Assembly: GCF_018691265.1 (NCBI RefSeq)
Contig: NW_024881321.1
Span: 14,015,387 to 14,079,386, forward strand
DNA: 64,000 bases
DNA from: Tyto alba
Lineage: Eukaryota; Chordata; Aves; Strigiformes; Tytonidae
Direction: 5' to 3'
Shown piece after piece: positions 27,401 through 38,926 of the stretch. Position numbers and translations under genes: made by a program. The stretch's first letter is position 1. Each line of letters begins with the position of its first letter. The notes under the pieces were generated by a model. That model worked only from the letters and a program-made list of their open reading frames with translations, searched no databases and was not told the DNA's origin.

Positions 27401-27734
27401 AAGAAGGAAGAAAAAGAGCACTCCAGAAATTTGAGTTCTAATATTGCTAAATACTTCTTCGTTGCTTTACAGAGGTTGAAGTGAGCAAATGTAAATGTGA
27501 ATCTCTACAACATGGACGTTTATGTTTGAATTAGTGACCCTATAATTCTTTACAGATTATGCAGAGAATTAGGCATTTCTTAACAAGGTAAGATGAATTG
27601 TCCTGAACCGCACTTTTTTTTTTTTTCCCATTGTCCATACAAGGACCAAAGATGTCTAACTCAGAAATAGATGGTTACCTTTTGTCCAGTTTTTGGTGAG
27701 GTGAAAACCACTTTTATTGTCGCTGGTATTTCAG
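24438..27734. other. AT-rich non-coding stretch with simple repeats
   Basis: No gene is supported. An A-run lies at about 25539-25555, an AGAGATAG-type purine patch at about 25850-25890 and an (AAAC)n/A-rich tract at 26947-27030. That tract creates spurious Lys/Asn- or Phe-rich frames. Confidence 0.5.
26945..27030. repeat. (AAAC)n / poly(A)-rich tract
   Basis: AAAC units grade into AAAAC and A-runs with scattered C. The complementary strand gives the Phe-rich frames seen here, which are artefacts of composition. Confidence 0.9.
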
Positions 27735-27835
27735 AAAAGGAAGACATTGTAAGGCTAAAAAGACCACTGTTATCATCTAGTCTGATTTCCTCCACAAGAC
27801 CTGAAGTCTTGTTCCTGATTCAATTCTATAAAAGA
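27735..27835 (-). mobile_element. Ancient CR1-type remnant (3' end, minus strand)
   Basis: The phrase 'taaaaagaccactgttatca' followed by 'tctagtctgatttcctccac' resembles the inverted 3' end of old amniote CR1 copies, where a 'gggaccattgtgatcatctagtctgacctcctg' layout is common. Short and diverged, and boundaries are approximate. Confidence 0.5.
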
Positions 27836-30807
27836 ATATGAATTTTAGCATATATCTCAGGAAGAACCAAAATAGCTCAGAATATGTGGAAAATTATTGT
27901 TTTGAAAATGCAGCAAGAAGACAGAGCCACTGTCTCATTCCCTGTTTTCTACTGCACTACTCTAATACCCTAGTTTATTAAAGGACACAGAAAATAAATT
28001 AATTGAAAATACATTTCAGTTTACAAAAACAAGTTTTAAGATAACATTTTAATTTAAATTTTGCAGGTAGTCATCTAATTAAGCAACTAGATAGCTAGAG
28101 CTCACAGAAGAGAATTCTTACACTTCAGCTATCAAAAACTGCAAATACAGGAAAAAAACTATCTGTTCAGCATAACATATCTGGATTTCTGCTATCTGAT
28201 AATCCACATTTCCACCATAGAAAACATAAATAATCTGTTCCTTTTTTAGTTTTAGTGACGTATTGATAACATTGTTTCAATCAAATACTTGTTCATATTT
28301 TGGATGTTATCCTTTAATAGTCTTCCCACTATTATCTGATTAAATGCTATAATATAATTTATATATATATACACACACACACCATTATAGAATGTTAAAA
28401 AAACAGTATGTATTTGTAACATTCTCTGTGTAGAATGTGTAGCAGATATGTATGCACAGAATATTTGAAAACATGCACTGTACATTTATCACTTTTGCTG
28501 TTTCTAGTAAGCATGACATTTCCATACCACGTTTTGTTCCCAATTTATGTCTTCAATTAAATATTTTCATTTGCCTAATTAAGGAACACTTATTAGCCTT
28601 TAGTAGAAATTCTGCTTTTCACTTTCATCAGCAATAGAGTTTTGTTTAAATTACTGAGAAAAATGTACAGAAAATAGTGCATCATCTATCTCCCCTTGCC
28701 CTCCTCCTTAGGGAAAAAAAAAAGGTCATCTTTCCTGGTAGCAGGGAATAGCATAAGAGATTCTCTATTACCAGTATGCAGGAAACAGTGAAAAAACTCC
28801 CATTTCTCTAATTCAAATTCACTATAATAATCTTACAGAAGAACATGGTATAATTTGTTGTGGAATATTAAACAGAATGGGAGTTACGTGGCATGTAAAT
28901 AAAACTCCAATACTGGTAATTTGCCTAGAGAAATTAATGTTATTAACAATATATGTCATTTCTTATGTATATTTTCTTATGTCTTGCCTTGTTGACAAGA
29001 ATCAGCAATCTACTTTGTCCCCTTTGAATATGTATTTAGACTCTGAGATTCTGTAAGCCAGCAGTGCAAGATATTGTAATAGTGTGCGATGAACTGTTTA
29101 ACAGTGTCATTTTAATTTATTGCTGAGGTTTTGTCTTTAAAAATCTGTTTTGAAACAAACAAGTATAATCTTCTACTGAAAAGACTGCCTTGTTAATCAC
29201 AACATGAGCAAAATGAAGTGCTCACAGGGAGCCCCTTTTATTCTTTTTCCCCAGACTAATTGTAAACAAGCAAAGAAAAGGACAGGTTTAGGGAAACAAA
29301 AATTTGAAGCAATATCAAGATCAGACATACAGATTAGACAACTACTCCTATTTCAAGTGACAGAAATGAGTAAATAAAAATAAGTTCATAAATAAATTAA
29401 TTTAAAGAAAAAGAGAGAGAGAGAAAAAAAAACAAAAACAAACAAAACAAACAAACAAAAAAAAGCAACAACCCAACAAACCCTGTTCTGAATTATCTGG
29501 ATATCTCAGAAGCTGAAACATTTTAACAACCGGAACCATGAGTGTAGGTCTGCAATAGCATCTAAGGTGATGTATGACATTTAATGTACTCTTTCTTAGA
29601 AGAAACTCAGTACAAAACATGTACAAATACATAGTTACTTCTCAGCTATTTAGCTGAAATATCATGCCTTGTGTTTTTAACCACCTGTGCACAATTTCAC
29701 ATGCACTGCAAGGCATGCCATATCTTCAGTGCATTCAGACCCATACTGGCCACTCTTCTGGAGGCCATGCAATCCATACTATCATTACAACTGAGATTGA
29801 AGGCAGTGAAAAGATTAAAAAAAAACAATAATGCAGCCAGAGGATCTGCATGCTGGTTGCAGAAGAAACCCGTGATGTGCAAGGCTGTGAATGAAACCTG
29901 CCTGCCCTAGAAGGCTCCATGCTAGAGCCATGCAAACATTAGCCATTCCAAGACATTTGGCTTAGAGTTTGGGATCATTTCCTGGGATAGGTGGTTTCAG
30001 GAATGTAGATGAGCTTTTCAACTCCTTTCTGTAAACTGCCCTTAACATCTTTAAGGCTTTCTGGAAATCAGACTACTGACCTCTACTAGGAAGCTCATTG
30101 CTTTTGAAAAATTCACTCTGAAAAGATCTTCAGCCTTCAAAGTGCAGAATATTATAAACGACTACTCTGGATGGCAATGCCTTGTGTCTGTGAAGCATCT
30201 GCTGAAACTAAGGGCCTCCAGTGGACATTAGTTTCTCCCTTACAAATACTGTTAATCCACTCCTACTCAAAAAAGGAAACAAAACAGAATTAAAGCCAGT
30301 TCCTCACTCTCTGGGACTGTTGTAAGAAAGACAGTTAAAAAAATTAGTAGTTTATTAATTTTAGTAGATTGGTTAATAATTTAATCATGTTTCATCCATT
30401 TTAAAAATAGAATTCATGTTTATTGGAAGTAATTTATTTCTTGACTACTGTGTCTCTATCTCCATTTTTTATATGCTTTAATGCAATTTCAGTAACATAT
30501 TTAATTTTTTCCAGGTGTTCCTTATATCTGAAAATAGTTTTTGTTCAATTTGAAAAATTTGAAAAGTATGTCAAGCTTTGTCAAGCAGTGTAAGCTAGAA
30601 GAGAAAAATTCAACATTTTTTACCCTTTTGAATTCTTTTTTATCTATGAGATTTTGTTCTGTGATGAACTCAAACAGAAACCATTCAGTTGCAGAATCTC
30701 AGTCCAAAGTACACATTAAAACAAAAACCTAAGAGAAAATGGCAAAGTCCTCTGACTTTGTAATTAGTTTAATCAGACTCAAAAGTCAATTAAAAAAGAT
30801 ATTGAAA
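27836..30807. other. AT-rich non-coding stretch
   Basis: No gene is supported. A (TA)n(CA)n patch lies at about 28360-28382, and a GA-rich then AAAC-rich tract at about 29405-29465. Sequence around 29930-30240 is less AT-rich but I recognise no repeat or exon in it. Confidence 0.5.
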
Positions 30808-30905
30808 TCAAGGACCAAATTCTCATCTGGTGAGAAACAGTGACATTACGTTGACTCCAATGAATAGTTCTATGTAAAAATCTATACCAAATTCAGGATC
30901 ATTTA
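30808..30905. mobile_element. Possible ancient palindromic amniote repeat remnant
   Basis: 'gaccaaattctcatctggtg' at one end, 'ttgactccaatgaatagttc' in the middle and 'aaaaatctataccaaattca' at the other recall an old reptile/bird interspersed repeat with inverted ends around a 'gactccaatg' core. The ends are only loosely complementary now. Assignment is by memory of the layout and is uncertain. Confidence 0.35.
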
Positions 30906-31079
30906 CATTAAGTGGGAAAAATAGTACAACTGATGCTGCATAAGACCTTACTGAAAATTAGATGACGACCTTGGGACAACCTGAATGTTTCCCTTATTAG
31001 ATCTTTTTTCATAGACACGGGCTAAAAATAAAATATTGATAGAGTGCATTAGACCAAAGTCATGTTTCTGCTGCAAAAT

Positions 31080-31400
31080 GGGAAGGACTATTTGATAATC
31101 AATATGTCATTAAACCAGAAATCTGTGCAGATTTTAAAAAGGGTGAAATATGCTTGGGTTGTTGAGAAACCTGGCAACTGCTTTCTGAACCAGCTGGAGT
31201 TTACGCAGCATCTTATTGGGCAAGCAGCCAATAGGGAATTGTAATAATCTAATCTTGAAATAACAAAAGCATAAATGACCTTTTCAAGGTCTGACTGTGA
31301 AAGATATTACTGCAACATAGCAGGTCTTTAAGTAGCAGGATGATAACATGCCTCAGAGTTTGTATGTTTTTTGAAGGATAAGAGGATGAAGGTATTTGAA
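31080..31400 (-). pseudogene. Fossil LINE reverse transcriptase (L2/CR1/Rex1-like), antisense
   Basis: Translating the minus strand gives the conserved C-terminal RT block of jockey-type LINEs. From about 31298 to 31228 the peptide SDLEKVIYAFVISRLDYYNS is read, then after a frame change LPNKMLRKLQLVQKAVARFL (about 31222-31163), then HISPFLKS (about 31152-31129). Families of this type carry HAFV-SRLDYCN-L, a GLP segment, LQ-VQNAAAR and HI-PVLKSLHWLP in that order. A stop lies upstream of SDLEKV and at least one frameshift separates the blocks, so the copy is dead. The active-site YADD region is not preserved in what I can read. The exact clade (L2, CR1-L3 or Rex1) cannot be settled by eye. Confidence 0.85.
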
Positions 31401-31858
31401 AATTTCCCAACTCTTTACTTCTGTAGTAAAAATGTAGTTTCATTAAAGTATATAGGAGATTAAAAGTAGTATAAAGATGTCTATGCCTAATATCTATTTA
31501 TTAGACTGAGAAAATTATAATGAAGATAAAAGCAAAATTGGTTATATACCCAGTTTTTTATCAACATCGATAATTATAATGGCAAGGCAGTTTCCAAACT
31601 TTGAGAATTGTCAAAACTGTCTTGATTTTAATGGTGTTAGGTCAGCTAAATAACTGGATGAAATTTATAATTTACAATTCCATTATATGTAAATTAGAAT
31701 TTGAAACATTTAGATTAAAAAACCACAACAGATGTATTTATGTCCTTTGTTAGTTTAAAAATAGTTTCCATAAAGATATAAAAGCAAACTTTATTACCGT
31801 TATGACTTTCTGTTAAACAGTGCAAATAAATATTTCAAAGTTAGGATGTACCAGTTAG
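31401..31858. other. AT-rich non-coding stretch
   Basis: No gene or repeat was recognised between the LINE fossil and the LTR. Confidence 0.5.
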
Positions 31859-31995
31859 GTGTTTGTTGTCCTTTGAGCCTACTCAGCAGCTAAACGCCCC
31901 GCAGTTACTCACCCACCCTCCCACCCTCCCCCCACTTGGGAATGGGGAGGGAATCAGAGGGGCAAAGGGAGACTCGCAGGTTGAGAGAAAAACAG

Positions 31996-32001
31996 TTTAA
32001 T
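31996..32001 (-). promoter_or_regulatory. ATTAAA poly(A) signal of LTR B
   Basis: The plus strand reads tttaat. It sits about 170 bp after the TATA box in the LTR sense direction, so R is of ordinary length in this family. Confidence 0.6.
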
Positions 32002-32167
32002 AACAGTAACAGAACAACACACTGACAGCAGTATCAGCAGGTAACGTACAATACAGCTGCTCACCTCCCACTGACCAACACCCACCTGCTCCCAGCCAGA
32101 AATCCCCAACACAAAGCCACCACAGCAACACTCCCAGAAGTAAGATCCCCTCCTGGCCCACTCCTGC

Positions 32168-32176
32168 CTTTATATA
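32168..32176 (-). promoter_or_regulatory. TATATAAAG core promoter of LTR B
   Basis: The plus strand reads ctttatata, so the LTR sense strand reads TATATAAAG, a near-ideal TATA box preceded by the U3 phrase 'atgtgacattatgctcac'. Confidence 0.7.
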
Positions 32177-33639
32177 GTGAGCATAATGTCACATGACATG
32201 GGATATCGACCAATCCGGGCCCAGCCCTCCAGCTGTGCTCCCCCCGCCCCCGCACACAGGTGAGGGCACTGGGACCTGGGGAGCCCCTGGGGTCTCAGTG
32301 TGTTGCAGCACTCCTCCCGCTGCCAAACCAACAGGAACTCTAGTCCAGCCCCAACCAGGACAGTGCTACATGTTCATTTTGTTCTTTGGTTCTTACCTGT
32401 GATATTTTTTAAAAGCAGATTTGAGCTATTTGGTAGTAGTTTGTAAGCTTTAGGGCATTTTAGTACAGTTATTTCACTTTTACAATCTTATTTTTCTCTT
32501 TATATTTTGTATTATTGGAATAGTAGGTTTTATGGCACTAATTTGTTCAAAGTATTTTTTGTCGAGTTTAAAATCTCTCAATATATATAAGAATTAACCA
32601 TAATAAAAACAATGAGAAAAATAATGTGAAAGGCATAGTAGTATACTTAGAATATTGTATACATGTCCAGCGACCAATTGGACTCACTTGAAGGAAACAA
32701 CCACACATTGCATTTGATTTAAAACAGTCAATGCATTTTTCCAAATGGTCAGAACCCACAGCTGTCCCAGTAACAGAAAACAATGGTATTTGTGAAATAA
32801 TTTTTATTTGACCTTTTAAATAAAGAAGTTTGGTTTGATAGTGAACATCCAGAAGGTCAGAAAAAATAATTTTTAAATAAAATAACAAGCAAAACATTGT
32901 AAACTAGTATACCTATATAAGACCAAAGTATTACCTTTGAGTTTTACATTGTTATTTACATATGGCAGCTGTATTTCATATCTCCCATGCTTCACAAGAG
33001 TGAGTCTATATTCTATATTTTATTAACATTATTAGTTTCTCAGATTTTCTCAGACATTTGTTCTGTTGTGGTGCTTTTGATTTGGTTTTATTTGCCTTTT
33101 TTTTTTTTTTTTTTTTTTTTTCCTTCTGTTCAGGTGAAAAAGAAGAAAACACAAATATGCCAATAAAGATCTTCATGTTGCAAAGACTCCATCCAGCTGG
33201 CCCCCACTTTCCATTTCAGGAGGGCATAGATTTCCTGGTATACTTGAATCATATCTACAAGTCCCAGGTGGCTGCTTTGGATACTATAGTGCCTCTCAAG
33301 TGGTGCAGGATGCTGCTGTGCAAACAGCTGAATTGAAACATGAATATATTCATGATTGCAAATGTAAATGTGATGCATATAAATTGTCCATCCACGTTAT
33401 GTATCTTTAGAAGAACCTCAGTAGATGGATGAGCCCAATTGCACTATGAGATATGAAAAAGCATGAAAATCTCTACTGGACTATAGGAGATTCTCTCTCA
33501 GTGCGTCCTTCTTATAGTCTCTTTTGGTTGAAGATCTTTGAAGATCTTCTAAAGGTTTCAAAGAGCACTCCTTTTTACATTTGATACAATAAGCTTTTGG
33601 TATATGATACAGTAAAGTCCCTTTTCCAAGAGAGTTTAA

Positions 33640-33697
33640 CCATATGATCAAACTTTCCAGCTCCCTTCTAACATGGGCTGTTTTATGATTCTAAGAT
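33640..33697 (+). mobile_element. Possible CR1 3' terminus
   Basis: 'cagctcccttctaacatggg' followed by 'ttttatgattctaag' resembles the very end of a worn CR1, which finishes in copies of an ATTCTATG-type octamer. Upstream similarity is too weak to extend the call. Confidence 0.35.
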
Positions 33698-36159
33698 CTT
33701 TCTTAAATTTTTGTACTGAAAGTAGTCTCATGAAAAATTAATTCAGCTTCTCAATATTATTTTATTTGAATACTATGCTGTGTGGCTATATTTCAGTATA
33801 TGTCATTTCTGAGGAGGTTAAATACCTTCTTCACTAATTTATTTCATAAATTTAAATTTTAAGTTAAATTTAAGTATACTGGAATAACATATTTCTTGCT
33901 CATTAAAGATCTTCATATAAAGTATAATGAGGTCTATTTGACTTTTTGTTTTTTGGGGGGGGGGATAGTGATTTGGTTGGTTGGGGTTTTTTTCCCCAAC
34001 TGTTTCTGTACTGTTTCTTAAGGAGGTGCCTTTCCAGGTATCATTCTACTTCTCTCTCACACATTGTTTTTGTAGAATTTTATGCATTTAACTCTACATG
34101 CAGTAAAGTCTATCTCTAACACTCTTCCTAAGTCCCTTAGTTTAGCCTTATTAGAATGGGAAAATAATAAGGGGAATAATTTGACTCATACTCTCAAAAA
34201 ATGTCTTAGATGAAAGAATATACCATACCTAATAAATGTTAGTGTGAATTATAAAGTTTTCAGAAAACTCTGAAGATCTAAATTAGAAAGCTAAATGGAA
34301 AAATTGTAACTCACATGTAGTTATAGATTATATAGCAAATATATTCTCTTCAGAAATAAAAGTATATCTGTGCTACAGAAAACTATGCATAGTCTTTGAA
34401 CAGTTAGGCCTGTCCAAAGAAGAACCTCAAACCTGTTGTGACTGTTTGATCAGGGACAAACATTGCTGGTAACGTGCCATTGGCTCTGACCGAGAGGTTA
34501 AATCTTTTTCTTAGAGCCCACAAAGCCCATGCAGAAAATATCAAATGAATAAACATTACATGCATTTCTTCCTGAAGTTGTCTGATGTCATGTGCCACAA
34601 GGCAGTAATGGAGTTACAGCTACTTTTGCTATGTCATCTTGCTACTATAAGGATATGCAGAGAGTGAAGTACTTACAGGACTTATACTGGAGTACTGGTA
34701 CTACAGCTGTCAGAGAAATGCTGTATGACTCTAATTATAGAAACTGTGTAAGAAATGCAGAATACTCTGTATCATTGAAAAAGAGGAAAACAAACTAGTG
34801 AACAAAGGGAGGGAATTGAGGATAACTTCAAATCATAACTGAAAAACTGACAGACTAGTCACATGATAAAGAGTTATCTATAAGTGCAGTCTTAAAATAA
34901 GCAAAGTTAGGATTACAATTATATTTGGAAATGGTGACACAGTCCCTATGCAGCTAGTAGTCTTTCTTCAACTTCTCCATAGACTAGGGTGCTTTGCTAT
35001 AAAATGTGAATTTAAGAGATCTTTCATGGGTTATTTTAATTTAAATAGTGAGGCAATCACTGCAATAACACCCAAAGACAAAATACCCTGAACTTGCACA
35101 AGTCATTAATAGTCTTTACCATAGACGAAGGAGGGAAGAAACACCAAGTGTGTAGGTAATTAGATCTATTTTCTCTTTTTTTTTTTTTTTTTTTTTCTTA
35201 CCACGATTTCTGTAGACTACATCAGTATCAGCTACTTTACAATTTCTGACTCTGGATCTGTCTGCTGCTGAAATAGGTGGTAACATCTAAATCTCAGTTT
35301 ACTCCCTAACATTGATGAATAATTTCTTGCTGTTGACTTTAAAATGATTTTTCATTGGAAAAATGTATTATAATAATGTCTTTTTAGAAAGATTTTCCTT
35401 CCTATTGATTCTACTTGAAACAGCTTTTGAGAAGTGTTACAGCTGTAAAGATTTACATTCAGACTTTCACTGTAGAGAAGTTTATTAGACAACCATATGA
35501 TGTTATTGGGGAATCAGATGAAAATACTTCATGGGGTATAATAGAATAATTACTTGTGCTTTTCACTCTCAGATGAGCTTACAAATGTTAATTAAGTTTC
35601 ACTAGATTTCTGTGAAATAAATAATGTCCGTTCTATTTAAAGATATGGGATGCAGCAAATGGCAGACCACAGATGACACAAAAACTTCATAATGAAACTA
35701 GAAAAGGGTTGCAAGGGAAATATAATCTCACTTGGTAAAAAAGGCTGCATCTTCTTCAATTTTCAGCATAGCCACAAAAATTTCAACAGCTGAAGATATT
35801 CCCTTGATTCAGTTACTCAGTTATTTATCTGTTCTATAGTTACAAGACATCATTACCACCCACAGTGGATTTACAGTAAAGTTCACACAGATAAAGCCCT
35901 GGAGGAATTTAAATGAGTATCATGATATAGCAACAAAGTAATATCTCGATTATGAAACCATCCAGGTTATGAAACCTGGAATAGCCAGATAAGGCTTTGT
36001 GTAACTTTGAAGTGAGGATAGCACAGCTTTTAATGCTTGGCCTTCCTCTTACTAAAATCAACAGAAGTCTTCTGCCTTCAAAGAGAGGACACTTGAGCCA
36101 TGTGCTAGTGGTTTCTCAGTGGTTGAAATTTAATGTCCAATTAAATTAATTGTATGATG

Positions 36160-36182
36160 GGGGGGGGGGGGAGGGGGGCAGG
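36160..36182 (+). repeat. G-run with quadruplex potential
   Basis: A run of about a dozen G residues is followed by A, six G and a further GGG. This is enough G-tracts for a quadruplex on the plus strand. Confidence 0.75.
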
Positions 36183-37062
36183 GAAGAGGTGAAAAAAAAA
36201 GAAAGAAGGAAATAGAAACCCTTCTTAGACAGATGGATGAATCCTTGAACTACAGTTCTATTTACCCCACCAATATGAGCCACATATACACCTAGTGACT
36301 TATAGTTTTAGCTGCATGTTCTCTGTGTACTACTGTTACAGATTTTAAGTGGATACACTGAATTCAATAGCACAAAATAACGGAAAGGACACATACAGAT
36401 ACAGATGATCAGTTGCAAGAAAGGGTCTTGCAAACATATTTTAGGGGGACAATGGATAGAGAAATGTGAATGATTCGCATTGATTTTAGCTATGAAAAAT
36501 AAATCTTAAAAATTATGATATAAATTTATTGAGTTTTGGGGCAAATTTGACATGGATTTATATATTTAAGATACTCTTCTTAGGTAGTTAAAAATGCCTT
36601 AGTAATTTTTTTTTCATATGCATTCTCTAGGTTAAGTGGGTAGGTTCTTGCTTGAATGTAGTAAACTGCAGAGATATATTAAATTACACAGTTGTTTAAG
36701 GGAAAATCTTCTTGGCTGAGCTTGGCTGAAAGCAACAATAAGAAAGAAGTAGGTGTGAAATTAAAATGGCTATTCTCCCCAAAAATGATAACAGAAGATT
36801 AAAAGAGCACCTGCAATGAACAAAACCTTTTAAACTGACTTTCACATAGTTCACTGATAATTGAGAATAAATGCAGGGACACAGTCTTTTCCTTAAGACA
36901 GTAAAACTATCCAGGGATTCAAGAATCCCAAGAAAGAAAAGAACATATCACAAGAAGCTGTAAATATGATGTAGGAATTCTCTTCCCACAAAATTGAAGA
37001 ATACACTTCCTATCATCTTTTACCTTGAAATTATGACTTAGAATTTTGCTTCTCACAAAGTG

Positions 37063-37068
37063 ACAATC
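37063..37068. repeat. Target-site duplication (left), acaatc
   Basis: This is an exact six-base match to 37473-37478. Six-base duplications are typical of alpha/betaretrovirus-like (ERVK) integrations. Confidence 0.88.
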
Positions 37069-37124
37069 TGACGCAGAAGTCTCGGACACAACACACATGA
37101 TCAATGTGATCAAGTCAATGCCAC

Positions 37125-37130
37125 TTTATT
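37125..37130 (-). promoter_or_regulatory. AATAAA poly(A) signal of ERVK-like LTR
   Basis: The plus strand reads tttatt. The signal lies only about 15 bases after the TATA box, so transcription would start at or after it and the signal is in U3. Confidence 0.75.
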
Positions 37131-37145
37131 AAAGGATACACAGAA

Positions 37146-37153
37146 ATTTATAC
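37146..37153 (-). promoter_or_regulatory. GTATAAAT TATA box of ERVK-like LTR
   Basis: The plus strand reads atttatac. Its place upstream of the poly(A) signal and the U5 end fits a functional LTR promoter. Confidence 0.7.
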
Positions 37154-37472
37154 ACTAGCACAAAGCGCACGCATTACATTTTGGTTGCTAATAGGTTAAA
37201 GCTGCCTGTTCATTCGCCTTGTCTTCTTATGACAGGTCTCGGTGTGGTGTCCACGCGCCTTGCTCTGCCATACCTACATTCTGTTTCTGCATCTTGTTAT
37301 CTTGTTTTTTATATTCCAACCTCCTTACCTCTTTGCAACATAGGCAGTTTCTCAAAACCCCAGCTTCCTTATCTCTTTTGACCTTGCATATGTCCTTCAC
37401 AACAGCTGCAATTGTGAGGCCCCTCGATCTGGATTGCTCATAATATGCCCATTTTCTTCCAGCCACTCCACA

Positions 37473-37478
37473 ACAATC
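37473..37478. repeat. Target-site duplication (right), acaatc
   Basis: This is an exact match to 37063-37068. Confidence 0.88.
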
Positions 37479-38865
37479 AGGGTACCTTATTTGATATAGG
37501 GATGAAGTCATTGATGAAGCACAATGAAGTCCAGCAGATTCAGGTCATATTAACTTAAAATTCCAGAGCTGAAGGATTTTTATTTAGAGTATTCAAGGAC
37601 AACAAAACCTCTTGATTAAGAGAAAGAGGTAACAGACAAAAGACAAAGACGCTTTGAGGTGGACATTGCAAAGCTGTTCTAAAATGATGGTATTTGCTAA
37701 TTTACATTTGTCCACAGAGCCTATTCCATGCTCCATACATACAGTAAAAAAGTATATAAAACAAATTAAAGGAAAAGAATGAAGGAGGTTTAAAGAAGCC
37801 GGTAAATCATCCTTTGTTTTCCTGTTGTATCTACTACAATATCTTTCCCACTAAAACACCAGGTCCTAACTTTACTCCTAGGTAACTTTAATCAGTCCTG
37901 CCAATCAAATTACTTTTTTTTAAAGGGAAAGCTTCAGCAAACAGATGGGCTTTGCAGCAAGTCTTTAAGGTCACCCAATACTGGCTGTAGTGAAATGAAA
38001 AGTATGATCCCTCATGAAGGACATCTTGTTTCAAGTGGGAAACAGCTTTCATTCAAGTGATCCTGAATGTCATGGTAACACAAGAAGAAAACTAGTTCTG
38101 GGAAAGAAAAGTATTTTTGTAAATTGGGAGTTAATTCTATAGCTGTCACTCATACCTGCACAGATTGTGACCTGTGGACTCTGGGACTTCAGTGGTCTCT
38201 GAAAGAACGACATCAAAGAAAAATTAAATGGTAGAAATTAAGCAAGATGTTTCTTTACTAGCAAAAGTCACAGGCTCTGAGATATGACAGTACGTATTCA
38301 GGTAAAATCTATCTGAAACATCTATGCAGTGGTAAGGGACATATAGTCAGATATTTCAGCTGCTAAGAAAGTTAGATATTACAGCTTGTTTTCTAGGGCC
38401 AAGTCCAGAGACAGGGCATTCTGGGACCAGTTCTTTGAAGTGTTAGTGCATTATGATTGTTAACACTGATCTAAATGTAAACTTTATTCCCTGTGGAGGT
38501 TTTTTTTTTTTCATGGTTATTCAAATAGCTTCAAAAAAGCCCATTCACACACTGTGACAACTTCTGTCTCTGTATGAATGATATACATATTTGCTTCGGT
38601 GGAGTGATGATGTGTACCCTGTTGCCATAATCAGAACATTTCAGAGATATGGGTTAAAATTTCTGCTCTGCAGCTGCAGAGGTTGGTCAATCCTAAGCAG
38701 AGACCACATCAACATACTAGTAAATAACTCCATGTAGTATGAGCGTTTCTTTTCAAATCACTTACTGTTTTTTCCCTCCTCTCCTATCTATCAATAAAAG
38801 AAATGAAGTTAAATTTCAAGAGTAACAAGGATTGATGAAAAGAAATACTCATATGCATAGGCCTA

Positions 38866-38926
38866 GATCTACATCTATGTCTACATATACATCTACACCT
38901 ACATCTGTATCTGCATCTACATACAC
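38866..38926. repeat. Degenerate hexanucleotide (ACATCT)n array
   Basis: About ten six-base units read as variants of acatct/tacatc, with single changes (atgtct, atatac, acctac, gtatct, gcatct). Confidence 0.85.

Larger units (their letters stand above)
31864..32362 (-). mobile_element. Solo LTR, family B (ERVL-like), minus strand, about 0.5 kb
   Basis: On the minus strand it starts TGTCCTGGTTGGGGC at 32362 and ends GGACAACA at 31864, giving TG/CA ends. A TATATAAAG box (plus 32168-32176) and an ATTAAA signal (plus 31996-32001) are correctly ordered on that strand, followed by the shared 'ctctcaacctgcgag' segment. Flanks gtgtt (31859-31863) and gtgct (32363-32367) look like a 5-bp target duplication with one change. 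It is richer in G+C than its surroundings. No internal retroviral genes adjoin it. Confidence 0.88.
32368..37062. other. AT-rich non-coding stretch
   Basis: No gene is supported. A 109-codon minus frame (32568-32897) ends in a hydrophobic, Cys-containing sequence without a recognisable domain. T-runs lie at 33097-33121 and about 35176-35196. A 16-base perfect palindrome (catgaatatattcatg) lies at 33339-33354. A G-rich run lies at about 36160-36182. Confidence 0.5.
37069..37472 (-). mobile_element. Solo LTR, ERVK-like (alpha/beta-retroviral type), 404 bp, minus strand
   Basis: Sense strand runs from TGTGGAGTGGCTGG (37472) to CTTCTGCGTCA (37069), giving TG/CA ends with a perfect 6-bp duplication acaatc outside. 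GTATAAAT (plus 37146-37153) is followed about 15 bases later by AATAAA (plus 37125-37130), leaving a very short R and a U5 of roughly 50 bases. Avian alpharetroviruses and MMTV-like betaretroviruses share this layout, with the poly(A) signal in U3. It is a different family from A and B. No tRNA primer-binding site or viral gene follows, so this is a recombined solo LTR. Confidence 0.92.

Noticed and set aside
32568..32897. 109-codon minus frame with Cys-rich middle and hydrophobic end
   Set aside because: No family recognised. The hydrophobic end follows from T-rich sequence and nothing marks it as a gene.
33178..33335. Less AT-rich stretch with an open frame after a T-run, considered as a reverse-strand processed pseudogene
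   Set aside because: No known protein is recognisable and no AATAAA lies at the right place on the minus strand before the A-run.
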